A stretch of 10,522 bases of DNA from NCBI GenBank assembly GCA_934553185.1, contig CAKTFF010000045.1:1-10522 (forward strand), given 5' to 3'. Numbering within the stretch: position 1 is the stretch's first letter; each line of letters begins with the position of its first letter. This document shows, in pieces, positions 1-7,467 of this stretch. The notes beneath the pieces were generated by a model, which worked only from the letters and a program-made list of their open reading frames with translations, did no database searches and was not told the DNA's origin. The DNA is from an uncultured Devosia sp. (lineage in GTDB: Bacteria; Pseudomonadota; Alphaproteobacteria; Rhizobiales; Devosiaceae). The translations under genes and the position numbers were made by a program.

Positions 1-357
1 ATGGGTGTGCCTGCCGCGCAGGTGTTCAAGACGCTGATGGCTGAGCTCGATGGCAAGCCGGTCTGCGCCATTGTTCCCTCGGATGAAGAGGTGAACATGA
101 AAAAGCTGGCTGCGGCTTTGGGCGGCAAGTCGGCACAGATGATGAAGCCGGCCGATGCAGAGCGGATGACGGGATACAAGGTGGGCGGGATCAGCCCGCT
201 TGGTCAGCGCAAGACGGTGCCCGCGGCGCTTGATGAACTGGCGACGCTGCATGACGAGATTTTCATCAATGGCGGGCAGCGCGGGCTGCAGATCCGTATC
301 AGGCCGGACGATCTGGTGCGGGCGACCGGGGCGACGGTTGCAGACCTGGTGCGCTGA
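1..357 (+). CDS. ybaK: YbaK/ProX-type aminoacyl-tRNA deacylase, 5'-truncated by window edge
   Basis: This is a trans-editing enzyme of the YbaK/EbsC family, which hydrolyses mischarged Cys-tRNA(Pro) (or Ala-tRNA(Pro) in close relatives) in the cytoplasm. Visible family marks are the VFKTL segment with the conserved lysine (residue 10 of the visible part), ERMTGY at about 54-59, the GGISPLGQRK loop at 62-71 and the C-terminal INGGQRGLQIRI strand. The visible 118 residues correspond to about the last three quarters of a protein that is usually near 155-160 residues. The ATG at base 1 aligns with an internal position just before the catalytic lysine, so the true start is almost certainly left of the window. 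It ends with TGA. I see no strong terminator on the + strand behind it; the hairpin that follows has its T-tract on the other strand. Family assignment is firm; exact tRNA specificity is not readable. Confidence 0.88.
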   Translation: MGVPAAQVFKTLMAELDGKPVCAIVPSDEEVNMKKLAAALGGKSAQMMKPADAERMTGYKVGGISPLGQRKTVPAALDELATLHDEIFINGGQRGLQIRIRPDDLVRATGATVADLVR

Positions 358-376
358 GTTGAGCTACCCAACGCCT

Positions 377-408
377 AAAAAAGACAAAAGGCGCCCGGAT
401 GGACGCCT
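377..408 (-). terminator. Rho-independent terminator of the DUF1127 gene
   Basis: A hairpin at 389-408 has 5-bp arms AGGCG/CGCCT, extended by CC/GG after one mismatch, with loop GGAT. Read on the minus strand it is followed by a T-rich tail (complement of 377-389, TTTTGTCTTTTTT with the hairpin edge). It lies 28 bp past the stop of the minus-strand DUF1127 gene. The + strand side lacks a T-run, so it mainly serves the minus strand. Confidence 0.65.
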
Positions 409-436
409 CTATCTCAACAATGCAGCTTGGTATGGC

Positions 437-583
437 TTAGCGAGCCGTGGTGCCGCGAGCGATGTTGCGGATGTCGCCCTTGGTGATGCCGAGGTCGTTG
501 AGCTGGCGCTGGTCGAGCGAGTTCAGCTCGCGCATGGTGCGCTGGTACTGGGCAAACTGTGCGATTTTCTGGCGGATGGTCAT
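437..583 (-). CDS. DUF1127 small protein
   Basis: This gene encodes a 48-residue basic protein. The core NSLDQRQLNDLGITKGDIRNIARG matches the DUF1127 (YjiS-like) pattern, in which a helix ends in L-x-D-[LI]-G-[IL] followed by an R/K-x-[DE]-I turn. Small DUF1127 proteins are abundant in alphaproteobacteria and some have been tied to RNA binding and to phosphate or carbon metabolism; the role of this one is unknown. A longer reading to base 745 exists, but I chose the ATG at 583 because an AAGGGG ribosome binding site (complement of 591-596) sits 7 bases ahead of it and because homologues start at this MTIRQK-type N-terminus. It is a stand-alone gene with its own terminator, transcribed away from the copper operon. 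No signal peptide or membrane segment is visible. Confidence 0.85.
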   Translation of the reverse strand: MTIRQKIAQFAQYQRTMRELNSLDQRQLNDLGITKGDIRNIARGTTAR

Positions 584-649
584 TTGGGTTCCCCTTCGGT
601 TGGTGAGCTCTATGTAGAGCCATCTGGTCGTGATTAGAACTTGGCCTTT

Positions 650-676
650 GTGCACATCCGTTATGCACTTGGTGCA
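650..676. repeat. GTGCA/TGCAC inverted half-site cluster
   Basis: GTGCAC (650-655) is a perfect 6-bp palindrome. TGCAC-TTG-GTGCA (664-676) is a perfect 5-bp inverted repeat with a 3-bp centre. They lie 67 and 81 bp upstream of the DUF1127 start, a plausible promoter region for that gene. An operator is possible, but no known regulator is assigned. Confidence 0.3.
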
Positions 677-766
677 AACAAAAGCGGCAATTCGTGCTGT
701 GGTGTTTGATGATGATGCTCCACAAGTATCAGCACACCTCCGCACAAACCGTTCGGATGTAACGTG

Positions 767-788
767 AATTTCCCGTTAGGGAATTTTT
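767..788 (+). repeat. Small hairpin followed by a T-run
   Basis: TTCCC-GTTA-GGGAA (770-783) forms a 5-bp perfect stem, extended outward by AA/TT after one mismatch, and a five-base T-run (784-788) follows. It has the shape of a weak intrinsic terminator on the + strand, but no + strand gene lies between the ybaK stop and here. It could be a relic, or an insulator in front of the copper operon. Confidence 0.3.
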
Positions 789-857
789 GACCATTTGGAA
801 AAGAGGCATGCGCTGGGTGGGCGGCAGCGGCATCCAACTGAATACCAGCTTGAACCC

Positions 858-888
858 TTGACCTTACCATGATGGGAAGGCCTATATG
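858..888 (+). promoter_or_regulatory. CueR-type copper-responsive promoter and operator of copA
   Basis: TTGACC (858-863) is a good -35 and TATATG (883-888) the -10, separated by exactly 19 bp, the over-long spacer typical of promoters activated by MerR-family regulators. The 19-base dyad CCTTACCATGATGGGAAGG (862-880) fills the spacer and pairs in all positions but one around a central G. It matches the known CueR/HmrR operator form CCTTCC-N7-GGAAGG. A CueR-type gene lies in the same transcription unit, so positive control of copA-cueR-copZ by copper-bound CueR is strongly suggested. Transcription should start near 894-896, only about 15 bases ahead of the copA start codon. Confidence 0.85.
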
Positions 889-909
889 GGTAGGGACGAG
901 GTAAACATC

Positions 910-3159
910 ATGAACAAGCACGTCCCGTTCCCGCCTGTTTCCATCGACATCGAAGGCATGACCTGCGCCTCCTGCGTGGCACGGGTGGAGCGCTCGCTCC
1001 GCAAGGTGCCGGGCGTGGCCGAGGCGTCAGTGAACCTGGCGACAGAGCGGGCCACTGTGCAGTTTGCCCAACCGGCTACGGTGGAAGCGCTGATCGCTAC
1101 GGTGCAAAAGGCCGGCTATGCGGCAAAGCCAACCGCCGAAGCCCAGCACAGCACGCACCAGCACCACGAGGAAGATGCGGCCGTGCTGCGCCGCGACGTG
1201 ATCATTGCCGCAGCGCTTACGCTGCCGATGTTTGTTGTCGAGATGCTGGGGCACCTGTTCATGCCCTTCCACATGTTTGTGCTGTCCATCGTGCCCGTTC
1301 AGGTGCTGCACCTTCTTTATTTCGCGCTGACCGCCTTGGTGTTGCTGGGGCCGGGCCGACGGTTCTTCGCCGTAGGGATTCCGGCGCTGACCCGCGGTGC
1401 GCCGGAGATGAATGCCCTGGTTGCCCTTGGGGCCGGTGCGGCGTTTCTGTATTCGACTGCGGTGACCTTTGTGCCGCAATGGCTGCCGGCCGAGGGGCGC
1501 TATGTGTACTTCGAGGCGGCGGCGGTGATCGTCACCTTGATCCTGGTTGGGCGGTGGCTGGAGGCGCTGGCCAAAGGCCGCACCGGGCGGGCGATCGAAC
1601 ACCTGATGGGGCGGCAGGCCCGCACAGCGCAGGTGGAGCGCAACGGGCATTTCGTCGAGGTGCCGATCGAGCAGGTTGTTGCCGGTGACCTTGTGCTTGT
1701 GCGCCCAGGCGAAAAGATCGCGGTGGACGGCGTGGTGGTCGATGGCGACAGCCATGTGGACGAAGCGATGATTACGGGTGAAGCCCTGCCCGTCCACAAG
1801 GCGCCCGGCGCGGCGGTGGTGGGTGGCACGGTGAATGGCGCGGGCAGTTTGCGCTTTCGGGCCACGCGGGTCGGCCGCGACACGACCCTGGCACAGATCA
1901 TCCGCATGGTGGAGGAAGCGCAAGGCGGCAAGTTGCCGATCCAGGGCGTGGTGGACCGGATCACCTTGTGGTTCGTCCCGGCCGTGCTGGTTCTTGCCGC
2001 CCTGACCTTTTTGGTCTGGAGTATCTGGGGACCGGAGCCGGGTTATCTCCTGGGCGTGGTCAATGCCGTGGCTGTGCTGATCATCGCCTGCCCCTGCGCC
2101 ATGGGGCTGGCCGTGCCGACCTCGATCATGGTGGGAACGGGCCGCGCGGCCGAGCTTGGCGTGCTGTTTCGCCGAGGCGATGCGCTGCAGCAATTGAGCG
2201 AGGCCAGGATTATCGCCTTCGACAAGACGGGAACGCTGACCGAGGGCAAACCGGAACTGACGGACCTCGTTCTCGACGATGATTTTGCTCATGACGAGGT
2301 GCTGGCGCTGGTTGCTGCCGTCGAGGCGCGATCCGAGCATCCGGTCGCTTCGGCCATCGTTGCGGCGGCAAACAAAGCAGGGCTGGCTTTGGGAAATGTT
2401 ACGGACTTCATTGCGCATGCCGGGCATGGCGTGACGGCGAGGGTCGACGGACGGCTGGTTGCGGTGGGCTCGCGGCGCCATCTCGCCCATCTTGATTGGT
2501 CTGACTTCGACGCGGCAGCCCAGCGGCTGGCTGAGGAGGGCAAAACGGCGGTTTATGCCGCGATCGACGACAAGGTGGCGGCGGCCTTTGCCGTGGCGGA
2601 TAGGGTGAAGCCCTCCAGTAAAGGGGTGATCAAGGCGCTCCATGCGATGGGGATCAGGACGGTGATGATCTCGGGTGACAGTCGGCGGACAGCCCAAGCC
2701 ATTGCCCGTGAGCTCGGCATAGATGATGTGCGAGCCGAAGTGCTGCCGGGCGACAAGCTCGCCATCATCAAGGGGCTGCGTGCCGACGGCAAGGTGGCCT
2801 TTGTGGGCGACGGCATCAACGATGCCCCTGCCCTTGCCGAAGCCGATATCGGCATTGCCGTGGGCACCGGCACCGACGCGGCGATCGAGAGCGCCGACGT
2901 GGTGCTGCTTGGCGGGGACCTGCGGGGCGTGCTGAATGCCCTTTCGGTCAGCCGCAAAACGATGCGCAATATCGGGCAAAACCTCCTATGGGCCTTTGGC
3001 TACAACGTGCTGCTGATCCCCCTGGCGGCTGGGGCGCTTTATCCGCTCTGGGGCGTGCTGCTCAACCCGATGCTCGGCGCGGGCGCGATGGCGCTGTCGT
3101 CGGTGTTCGTGGTGAGCAATGCGCAAAGGCTGCGGCAGATCATGGGGGTGGCGCTATGA
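910..3159 (+). CDS. copA: Cu+-exporting P1B-type ATPase CopA
   Basis: CopA is an inner-membrane pump that exports cytoplasmic Cu(I) using ATP. The protein has 749 residues: one N-terminal heavy-metal domain with GMTCASC (16-22), a His-rich linker (His80, 83, 85, 86), membrane segments from about 97, the actuator TGEA (289-292), the metal-site CPC (394-396), the phosphorylation site DKTGT (438-442), the HP pair of the nucleotide domain (477-478) and [10 protein letters not shown] (633-642). YN (698-699) in the seventh and M-x-x-SS (727-731) in the eighth membrane segment mark the Cu+/Ag+ (P1B-1) subgroup. An in-frame ATG at 886 was rejected because it falls inside the -10 of the promoter; ATG 910 follows a GACGAGG site. 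The stop overlaps the next gene by 4 bp (ATGA). All catalytic residues are present. Confidence 0.96.
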   Translation: MNKHVPFPPVSIDIEGMTCASCVARVERSLRKVPGVAEASVNLATERATVQFAQPATVEALIATVQKAGYAAKPTAEAQHSTHQHHEEDAAVLRRDVIIAAALTLPMFVVEMLGHLFMPFHMFVLSIVPVQVLHLLYFALTALVLLGPGRRFFAVGIPALTRGAPEMNALVALGAGAAFLYSTAVTFVPQWLPAEGRYVYFEAAAVIVTLILVGRWLEALAKGRTGRAIEHLMGRQARTAQVERNGHFVEVPIEQVVAGDLVLVRPGEKIAVDGVVVDGDSHVDEAMITGEALPVHKAPGAAVVGGTVNGAGSLRFRATRVGRDTTLAQIIRMVEEAQGGKLPIQGVVDRITLWFVPAVLVLAALTFLVWSIWGPEPGYLLGVVNAVAVLIIACPCAMGLAVPTSIMVGTGRAAELGVLFRRGDALQQLSEARIIAFDKTGTLTEGKPELTDLVLDDDFAHDEVLALVAAVEARSEHPVASAIVAAANKAGLALGNVTDFIAHAGHGVTARVDGRLVAVGSRRHLAHLDWSDFDAAAQRLAEEGKTAVYAAIDDKVAAAFAVADRVKPSSKGVIKALHAMGIRTVMISGDSRRTAQAIARELGIDDVRAEVLPGDKLAIIKGLRADGKVAFVGDGINDAPALAEADIGIAVGTGTDAAIESADVVLLGGDLRGVLNALSVSRKTMRNIGQNLLWAFGYNVLLIPLAAGALYPLWGVLLNPMLGAGAMALSSVFVVSNAQRLRQIMGVAL

Positions 3160-3575
3160 ATATCGGGGAGGCTTCGCGCGCCTCGGGCGTGTCCGCCAAG
3201 ATGATCCGCTACTACGAGGCGATCGGGTTGGTGCAAGCGCCGGCACGGACCGACAGCAATTACCGCGTCTATGACGACGAGGACGTGCATGTGCTGCGCT
3301 TTGTCAAACGCGCGCGGACGCTGGGCTTTTCGGTGGATGAAACGGCGACGCTGCTGGGGCTTTGGAGCGACAAGTCGCGCGCGAGCGCTGAGGTGAAGCA
3401 GATCGCCACGCGCCATGTGGCAGAGCTCGAGACGAAAATCGCCGAACTGCAATCCATGGCCGGGACGCTGCGGCACCTGGCGGATTGCTGCGGCGGCGAC
3501 AACCGGCCGGACTGCCCTATTCTCGATGATCTAGCGGGAAACCACTCCCACCCAAAGGAGACTACCCATGGCTGA
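3156..3575 (+). CDS. cueR: Cu(I)-responsive MerR-family activator CueR/HmrR
   Basis: This is a cytoplasmic copper sensor that remodels the copA promoter when Cu(I) binds. The 139-residue protein starts with the MerR winged helix-turn-helix ([23 protein letters not shown] at 24-25, [11 protein letters not shown] at 34-44), followed by a long dimerisation helix (about 79-107) and a metal-binding loop. Cys112 and Cys120 have the C-x7-C spacing and the same numbering as E. coli CueR, and Ser77 is the residue that marks Cu(I)/Ag(I)/Au(I) sensors rather than divalent-metal sensors, which carry Cys there. The extra Cys111 and a His-bearing tail (His130, 132, 138) could add ligands. The start codon overlaps the copA stop (ATGA), and the 3' end overlaps copZ by 8 bp, so the three genes are translationally coupled. 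The gene therefore probably lies under its own control. Confidence 0.93.
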   Translation: MNIGEASRASGVSAKMIRYYEAIGLVQAPARTDSNYRVYDDEDVHVLRFVKRARTLGFSVDETATLLGLWSDKSRASAEVKQIATRHVAELETKIAELQSMAGTLRHLADCCGGDNRPDCPILDDLAGNHSHPKETTHG

Positions 3576-3768
3576 TAAGACCATTCTCGCCGTCAATGAC
3601 ATGACCTGCAACCATTGCGTCGGCGCGGTGCGCCAGGCGCTCGAAGAGGCGCTACCGGGCGCGGAGATTTCGGTGAGCCTCGACACCCATCGCGTGGAGT
3701 TCACCGGCGATCGGGCGGCAGGGGAAGCGGCGATTCGCGAGGCGGGCTATACGCCGGAGGCGGCTTAG
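3568..3768 (+). CDS. copZ: Copper chaperone CopZ (heavy-metal-associated domain)
   Basis: CopZ is a 66-residue cytoplasmic single-domain metallochaperone with the beta-alpha-beta-beta-alpha-beta fold of the HMA family. The Cu(I)-binding motif is MTCNHC (12-17, cysteines 14 and 17), and the C-terminal AIREAGYTPE stretch is typical. It presumably buffers Cu(I) and hands it to CopA, whose single N-terminal metal domain makes an external chaperone sensible. It begins 8 bp inside the end of cueR, and an AAGGAG ribosome binding site (3555-3560) lies 7 bases ahead within the cueR coding region. It is the last gene of the copper operon, followed by a strong hairpin terminator. Metal identity is inferred from context; the sequence alone says only soft-metal HMA protein. 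Confidence 0.93.
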   Translation: MADKTILAVNDMTCNHCVGAVRQALEEALPGAEISVSLDTHRVEFTGDRAAGEAAIREAGYTPEAA

Positions 3769-3796
3769 CGCCCCAACGTTTGCCGCCGCACAAAAC

Positions 3797-3821
3797 AAAG
3801 GGCGCTCAAAAGGCGCCCTTT
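3797..3821. terminator. Bidirectional intrinsic terminator between copZ and the ABC operon
   Basis: A perfect 9-bp stem AAAGGGCGC/GCGCCCTTT encloses a 7-base loop. On the + strand it is followed by a T-rich stretch (GCTGTTTCGTTTC), and on the minus strand by TGTTTTG directly after the stem's own terminal T-run. It sits between the convergent copZ (stop 3768) and the minus-strand binding-protein gene (stop 3843), so it most likely ends both operons. Confidence 0.88.
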
Positions 3822-3842
3822 GCTGTTTCGTTTCAACCCGGA

Positions 3843-4793
3843 TCAGAACGGGGAATCGGGGAAGTAGAACTGCTCGGCATTTTCCTGGGTGATCAGGGGC
3901 GAGCCGAGGATGTACGAGCCGGTAACCGGACCGTTGGAGGTGAAGTTGGCGACGGTCACGTCCATGGCGGTGGCGATCTGTGCCGGCGGATACAGCACGT
4001 CGACGGGAACCAGCGGATCACCATCCATCACGCCCTTGATGATCTCCTTCATGCCGGCGCCACCGACCACGAACATTTCGCTCTCGCGGCCAGCCTGGCG
4101 AATGGCTTCCACCACGCCCAGGGTGATGTCGTCGTCCTGCGCCCAGACGCCGTCGATATCGGGGAAGCGCGACAGGAAGTCCTGCATCACTTCAAAGCCG
4201 TCGTCGCGGTTCCAGTTGGCGAATTCGTCGTCCAGCACGGTGATGCCCGAGCCTTCGATGGCGCCCATGAAGGCGTCGAAGCGTTCGGTGTCGAGAACGG
4301 TCGGGATGCCGCGCAGGATGACGATGTTGTCGCCTTCGCCCAGACGGGTCTTCATGTATTCGGCCGAGTTCACACCCATTTCGGTGTTGTTGCCGGACAC
4401 ATAAACGTCCTGGATGGTCGGATCGGTCAGGCCGCGGTCGACCACGGTGATGAAGGCGCCGCTCTCCTTGACCTGACGGACGGGCTCAGTCAGCGGCTCG
4501 GACTCGAAGGGCAGAACCACAAGCGCGTTGATCTGCTGCACCGATACCAGATCTTCGAGATCGCTGGCCTGGTCGGCCGGGCCGTCGGCGGTCACGATAA
4601 TGACGTCGATATTGGGATTGGCCGCTTCGATGCGCTTTTCAGCTTCGTTGGCATGCCAGTTCAGCCCGCCCATGAAGCCGTGGGTCGCAGCCGGAATGGA
4701 AACGCCGATGGTGATCTTTTCTTCCTGAGCGACAGCACCGCCGACCAGGGCACTGGTAGCCAACAGGCCCAGTGCGATTGCCTTCAAAGACAT
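3843..4793 (-). CDS. Periplasmic sugar-type substrate-binding protein of CUT2 ABC importer
   Basis: This 316-residue secreted binding protein belongs to the ribose/galactose-binding (PBP1, Peripla_BP_4) group and should deliver a small polyol or sugar to the permease. A signal peptide is clear (basic start, hydrophobic 5-20, AVA-Q cleavage after residue 22). The mature fold starts with ITIGVSIPAATHGFMGGL. DR at 119-120 corresponds to the ligand-binding Asp-Arg of ribose-binding proteins. At the second-lobe sites the usual QND is QDD (219-221), and the usual GFDG is GGAG (244-247), so the ligand may differ from ribose. An AAGGGAGGA ribosome binding site lies 5 bases upstream. It is the last gene of the operon, 68 bp after the permease; a small GCGCC-AGC-GGCGC hairpin (4814-4826) lies in that gap. 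The ligand is unknown. Confidence 0.9.
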   Translation of the reverse strand: MSLKAIALGLLATSALVGGAVAQEEKITIGVSIPAATHGFMGGLNWHANEAEKRIEAANPNIDVIIVTADGPADQASDLEDLVSVQQINALVVLPFESEPLTEPVRQVKESGAFITVVDRGLTDPTIQDVYVSGNNTEMGVNSAEYMKTRLGEGDNIVILRGIPTVLDTERFDAFMGAIEGSGITVLDDEFANWNRDDGFEVMQDFLSRFPDIDGVWAQDDDITLGVVEAIRQAGRESEMFVVGGAGMKEIIKGVMDGDPLVPVDVLYPPAQIATAMDVTVANFTSNGPVTGSYILGSPLITQENAEQFYFPDSPF

Positions 4794-4861
4794 GGAAGTC
4801 CTCCCTTGTATATGCGCCAGCGGCGCGGTTCATCCTGCCCCTTTAGAGGCATGGAATTGGT

Positions 4862-5884
4862 TTATTCGGCCGTCTTCTTGCGCCGGCTGCGGAGCGAGCC
4901 GCGCTGGAGATAAACAGCCGCAACGATGATCACGCCCTGCACTGCCCCGTTGAGGTAGTTGGAGATGATCTCGGTGAGGTTGAGGATATTGCCGATCGAG
5001 GTGAGGATCAGCGCGCCGATAACGGTGCCACCGATGCGCCCGAACCCGCCCTTGAGCATGGTACCGCCGATGATCACCGCAGCGATGGCTTCGAGTTCCC
5101 ACAGTACGCCGGTAGCGGCGGAGGCCGAACCAAGGCGGGGCACATAGATGATGGTGGCGAGCGAAACGCAAAGGCCCTGCAGGATGTAGGTGGCGGTCTT
5201 GACGCGATCGACCTTGATGGCCGAGTACCGCGCCACATGCTCGTTGGAGCCAATGGCCATGCAGTAGCGGCCGAACGCGGTGCGGTTCATCAGCACCCAG
5301 CCGATGATGGCCACGAAGATGAAAACCCAGACCGGATAGGGAATGCGCAGGAAGCTGTCGTAGTAAACCGGGCGGTAGATGTCGCGAGCGCCGTTGGCGA
5401 GCGAGATGGTGCCGCCATCGGCGAAATAGGTGACCAGCGAGCGATAAATGCCCATCGTGCCCAGGGTCACGATGAAGGCTTCGATCTTGGCCTTAGTGGT
5501 GAGGAAACCGTTGATGAAGCCGGCGCCGATGCCCAGGATCAGCGAGCAGCCGATGCCCAGGAGCACTGTCCAGATCGAGGCGCCCATGGAGCCAACGGCC
5601 CAGTTCATGACGATGATCATGACGCCTGCAATGAAGGCCGCCATGGAGCCGACCGACAGGTCGATGCCGCCGGCGGTGATCACGAAAGTGGCGCCCACCG
5701 CGATGATGCCGATAAAGGCGGAACGCGTCAGGATGTTGGTGACATTGCCTTCGCCCAGAAAGAGCGGGTTGAGCAGGTAGCCCAGGATCACCAGCAGGAT
5801 CAGCGCGAGGAGCGGTCCTGCAGTCTTGAGGTCGAGCCGGAAGCCTTTGGCCGGCGTGGCCCCTTCATGCGCTGATACGCTCAT
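4862..5884 (-). CDS. CUT2-type ABC permease (RbsC-like)
   Basis: This is the inner-membrane permease subunit of the importer, 340 residues, of the BPD_transp_2/RbsC family; it probably acts as a homodimer. A short polar N-terminus is followed by many hydrophobic segments from about residue 22. Typical motifs are GGIDLSVGS (72-80), the EAFIVTLGTM segment (135-144), a cytoplasmic coupling stretch around GRYCMAIGSNEHVARYSAI (205-223) and EAIAAVIIGGTMLKGGFGRIGGT (265-287). It ends with a basic tail (RSRRKK). The start overlaps the 3' end of the ATPase gene by 20 bp, which suggests coupled translation; an AGGGGACGGGG purine tract precedes the ATG. Size and motif order are normal for the family. 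Substrate cannot be told from the sequence. Confidence 0.93.
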   Translation of the reverse strand: MSVSAHEGATPAKGFRLDLKTAGPLLALILLVILGYLLNPLFLGEGNVTNILTRSAFIGIIAVGATFVITAGGIDLSVGSMAAFIAGVMIIVMNWAVGSMGASIWTVLLGIGCSLILGIGAGFINGFLTTKAKIEAFIVTLGTMGIYRSLVTYFADGGTISLANGARDIYRPVYYDSFLRIPYPVWVFIFVAIIGWVLMNRTAFGRYCMAIGSNEHVARYSAIKVDRVKTATYILQGLCVSLATIIYVPRLGSASAATGVLWELEAIAAVIIGGTMLKGGFGRIGGTVIGALILTSIGNILNLTEIISNYLNGAVQGVIIVAAVYLQRGSLRSRRKKTAE

Positions 5885-7406
5885 TGTCCCCGTCCCCTTT
5901 GATGCCCGCGGCGTACCGCATGATTTCCGCTTCCACGATCTCGCCGCCTTCGAGCTTGCCGGCGAGGCGCCCGTTGCGCATCACCACGACACGGTGGCTG
6001 AGGCCGATCACTTCCTGCATCTCGGAGGAGATGACGATGATCGATTTTCCTTCGGCCGCAAGGGCTGCGATGATGTGGTAGATCTGCTGCTTGGTGCCCA
6101 CGTCGATGCCGCGCGTGGGCTCGTCCATGATGATGATGTCGGGCTCGGACTCCATGGTCTTGCCCAGCATCAGCTTTTGCTGATTGCCGCCTGACAGCTG
6201 GCCGACGCGCACCGAGGCGTCTCGGGCGCGGATGTCGAAGCGGCGGGTGGCCCGCGCCAGCGCATCGGCCTCGCTCTTGCCGTCGAGAAAGCCGCCCTTG
6301 AGGTGCTTTTTAAGCGTCAGGAGCGTGAGGTTGGGCTGGAGACCGACATTGAGCAGGAGGCCACGGCCCTTGCGGTCCTTGGTCATGTAGGCGACGCCGG
6401 CATCAACGGACTTGGCGACGTCGGTGAAATTGGCTGGCCGGCCTTCGTATTCGATGTCACCGGCGGTCTTGGTTGTGAGGCCTACAATGGCTTCGGCAAC
6501 AGCGGTACGGCCGGAGCCGATCAGGCCGGCAAAGCCAAGGATTTCGCCGCGGCGCAGGTCAAAGGAAATGTCCTTGACGCCGGGCGCCACCAGATTGCGG
6601 ACGCTCAGAACGACGGGCGCATCGACATCGGGTTCCTGCTTGGGCGGATAGAGATTGCTCAGTTCGCGCCCGACCATCATCTGGGCGATGGAGTCAGGCG
6701 TCAGGTTCTCGGTGCCAACTGTTGCGATGAGCTGACCGTCGCGCAGAACCGTGACCCGCTGGGCCAGCGCCATGATCTCGTCGAGCTTATGGGAAATGAA
6801 GATGACCGCCACGCCGCGCTCGCGCAGGCGGCGGATCTGCTCGAACAGGGTTTCGGTTTCGCCGACGGAGAGAACCGCTGTCGGCTCATCCATGATCAGC
6901 ACGCGGGCGTCGCGGCTGATGGCCTTGGCGATTTCAACCATCTGCTTGTCGGCGACAGACAAGGTGTTGATGCGGGCGTTGGGATCGACGCGCACATGCA
7001 GCATCTCCATCACCGAGCGGGCCTTTTCGCGCATCTGCTTGAGATCGAGGAAGCCCCATTTCTTGATCTCGCGACCAAGGAAGATGGAGTCAGCGACCGT
7101 CAGGTGCTCGGCAAGGTTGAGTTCCTGGTGGATCAGCACGATGCCCATGGCTTCGGCTTCGCCGTTGGGCGGCAACACAACGGGTTTGCCATCGTAATTG
7201 ATGGTGCCCGAGGTCGGCTGCTCGATGCCGGACAGGATCTTGATCAGAGTGGATTTGCCGGCGCCATTTTCACCGATGATGGCGTGAACTTCGCCCGGCT
7301 TGATGTCAAAATCGATGCTGAACAGCACCGGAATGTCACCAAAGGATTTGGAGATGCGGTGCGCCGACAAAACAGGCGTCACAGTTGTGCCTTGCGCATC
7401 GCTCAT
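5865..7406 (-). CDS. CUT2-type sugar ABC transporter ATPase with two nucleotide-binding domains (RbsA-like)
   Basis: This is the cytoplasmic energising subunit of the importer, 513 residues, with two fused ABC domains. Domain 1 has Walker A GENGAGKST (45-53), Q-loop HQE (93-95), signature LSVADKQ (149-155), Walker B VLIMDEP (169-175) and the H-loop histidine 206. Domain 2 has a Walker A without the lysine (GLIGSGRTA, 294-302), signature LSGGNQQ (404-410), Walker B IIIMDEP (424-430) and Ser instead of His at the H-loop (ISS, 459-461). These domain-2 changes are the rule in RbsA-type ATPases, so they are not damage. It is the first gene of the minus-strand operon; a GGGGAGGG site lies 9 bases ahead of the ATG. 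The promoter region is shared with a divergent LacI-type gene. Confidence 0.94.
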   Translation of the reverse strand: MSDAQGTTVTPVLSAHRISKSFGDIPVLFSIDFDIKPGEVHAIIGENGAGKSTLIKILSGIEQPTSGTINYDGKPVVLPPNGEAEAMGIVLIHQELNLAEHLTVADSIFLGREIKKWGFLDLKQMREKARSVMEMLHVRVDPNARINTLSVADKQMVEIAKAISRDARVLIMDEPTAVLSVGETETLFEQIRRLRERGVAVIFISHKLDEIMALAQRVTVLRDGQLIATVGTENLTPDSIAQMMVGRELSNLYPPKQEPDVDAPVVLSVRNLVAPGVKDISFDLRRGEILGFAGLIGSGRTAVAEAIVGLTTKTAGDIEYEGRPANFTDVAKSVDAGVAYMTKDRKGRGLLLNVGLQPNLTLLTLKKHLKGGFLDGKSEADALARATRRFDIRARDASVRVGQLSGGNQQKLMLGKTMESEPDIIIMDEPTRGIDVGTKQQIYHIIAALAAEGKSIIVISSEMQEVIGLSHRVVVMRNGRLAGKLEGGEIVEAEIMRYAAGIKGDGDNERISA

Positions 7407-7467
7407 CGCTGTGAACCCTCCCCGGTAAGCGTGGCAGCCTTATCGCCGTCTCTTCGCTTGCAGATTC

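Larger units (their letters stand above)
584..909. other. Intergenic region between DUF1127 and copA
   Basis: This 326-bp region separates the divergent DUF1127 and copA genes. From left to right it holds the DUF1127 ribosome binding site (591-596), a cluster of GTGCA/TGCAC half-sites (650-676), a small hairpin with a T-run (767-788) and the copper-responsive copA promoter (858-888). I see no convincing small gene; the reading frames crossing it have no family pattern and no good ribosome binding site. The DUF1127 promoter must lie here, but no clear -35/-10 pair could be assigned. Confidence 0.6.

Noticed and set aside
584..745. N-terminal extension of the DUF1127 protein to 102 residues
   Set aside because: The conserved domain starts at ATG 583, which has a good AAGGGG site; the extension has no family similarity.
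661..921. An 86-residue minus-strand frame in the gap before copA
   Set aside because: It covers the copper promoter, has no good ribosome binding site and no recognisable pattern.
1027..2979. A 650-residue open frame on the minus strand opposite copA
   Set aside because: It is the mirror of a GC-rich, strongly coding gene. Its protein is low-complexity (His/Arg/Gly/Pro-rich) and has no family motif, while copA carries all P1B ATPase motifs.
3615..4913. A 432-residue open frame on the + strand across copZ and the binding-protein gene
   Set aside because: It overlaps two firm genes and a bidirectional terminator and shows no domain pattern.
5237..5875. A 212-residue + strand frame opposite the permease
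   Set aside because: The composition (Asp/His/Ala/Gly-rich) is that of a complement of a membrane protein gene; no motif.
6507..6530. Missing Walker A lysine and H-loop histidine in the second ATPase domain, read as gene damage
   Set aside because: These substitutions are usual in the second domain of RbsA-type ATPases, and the frame is intact.
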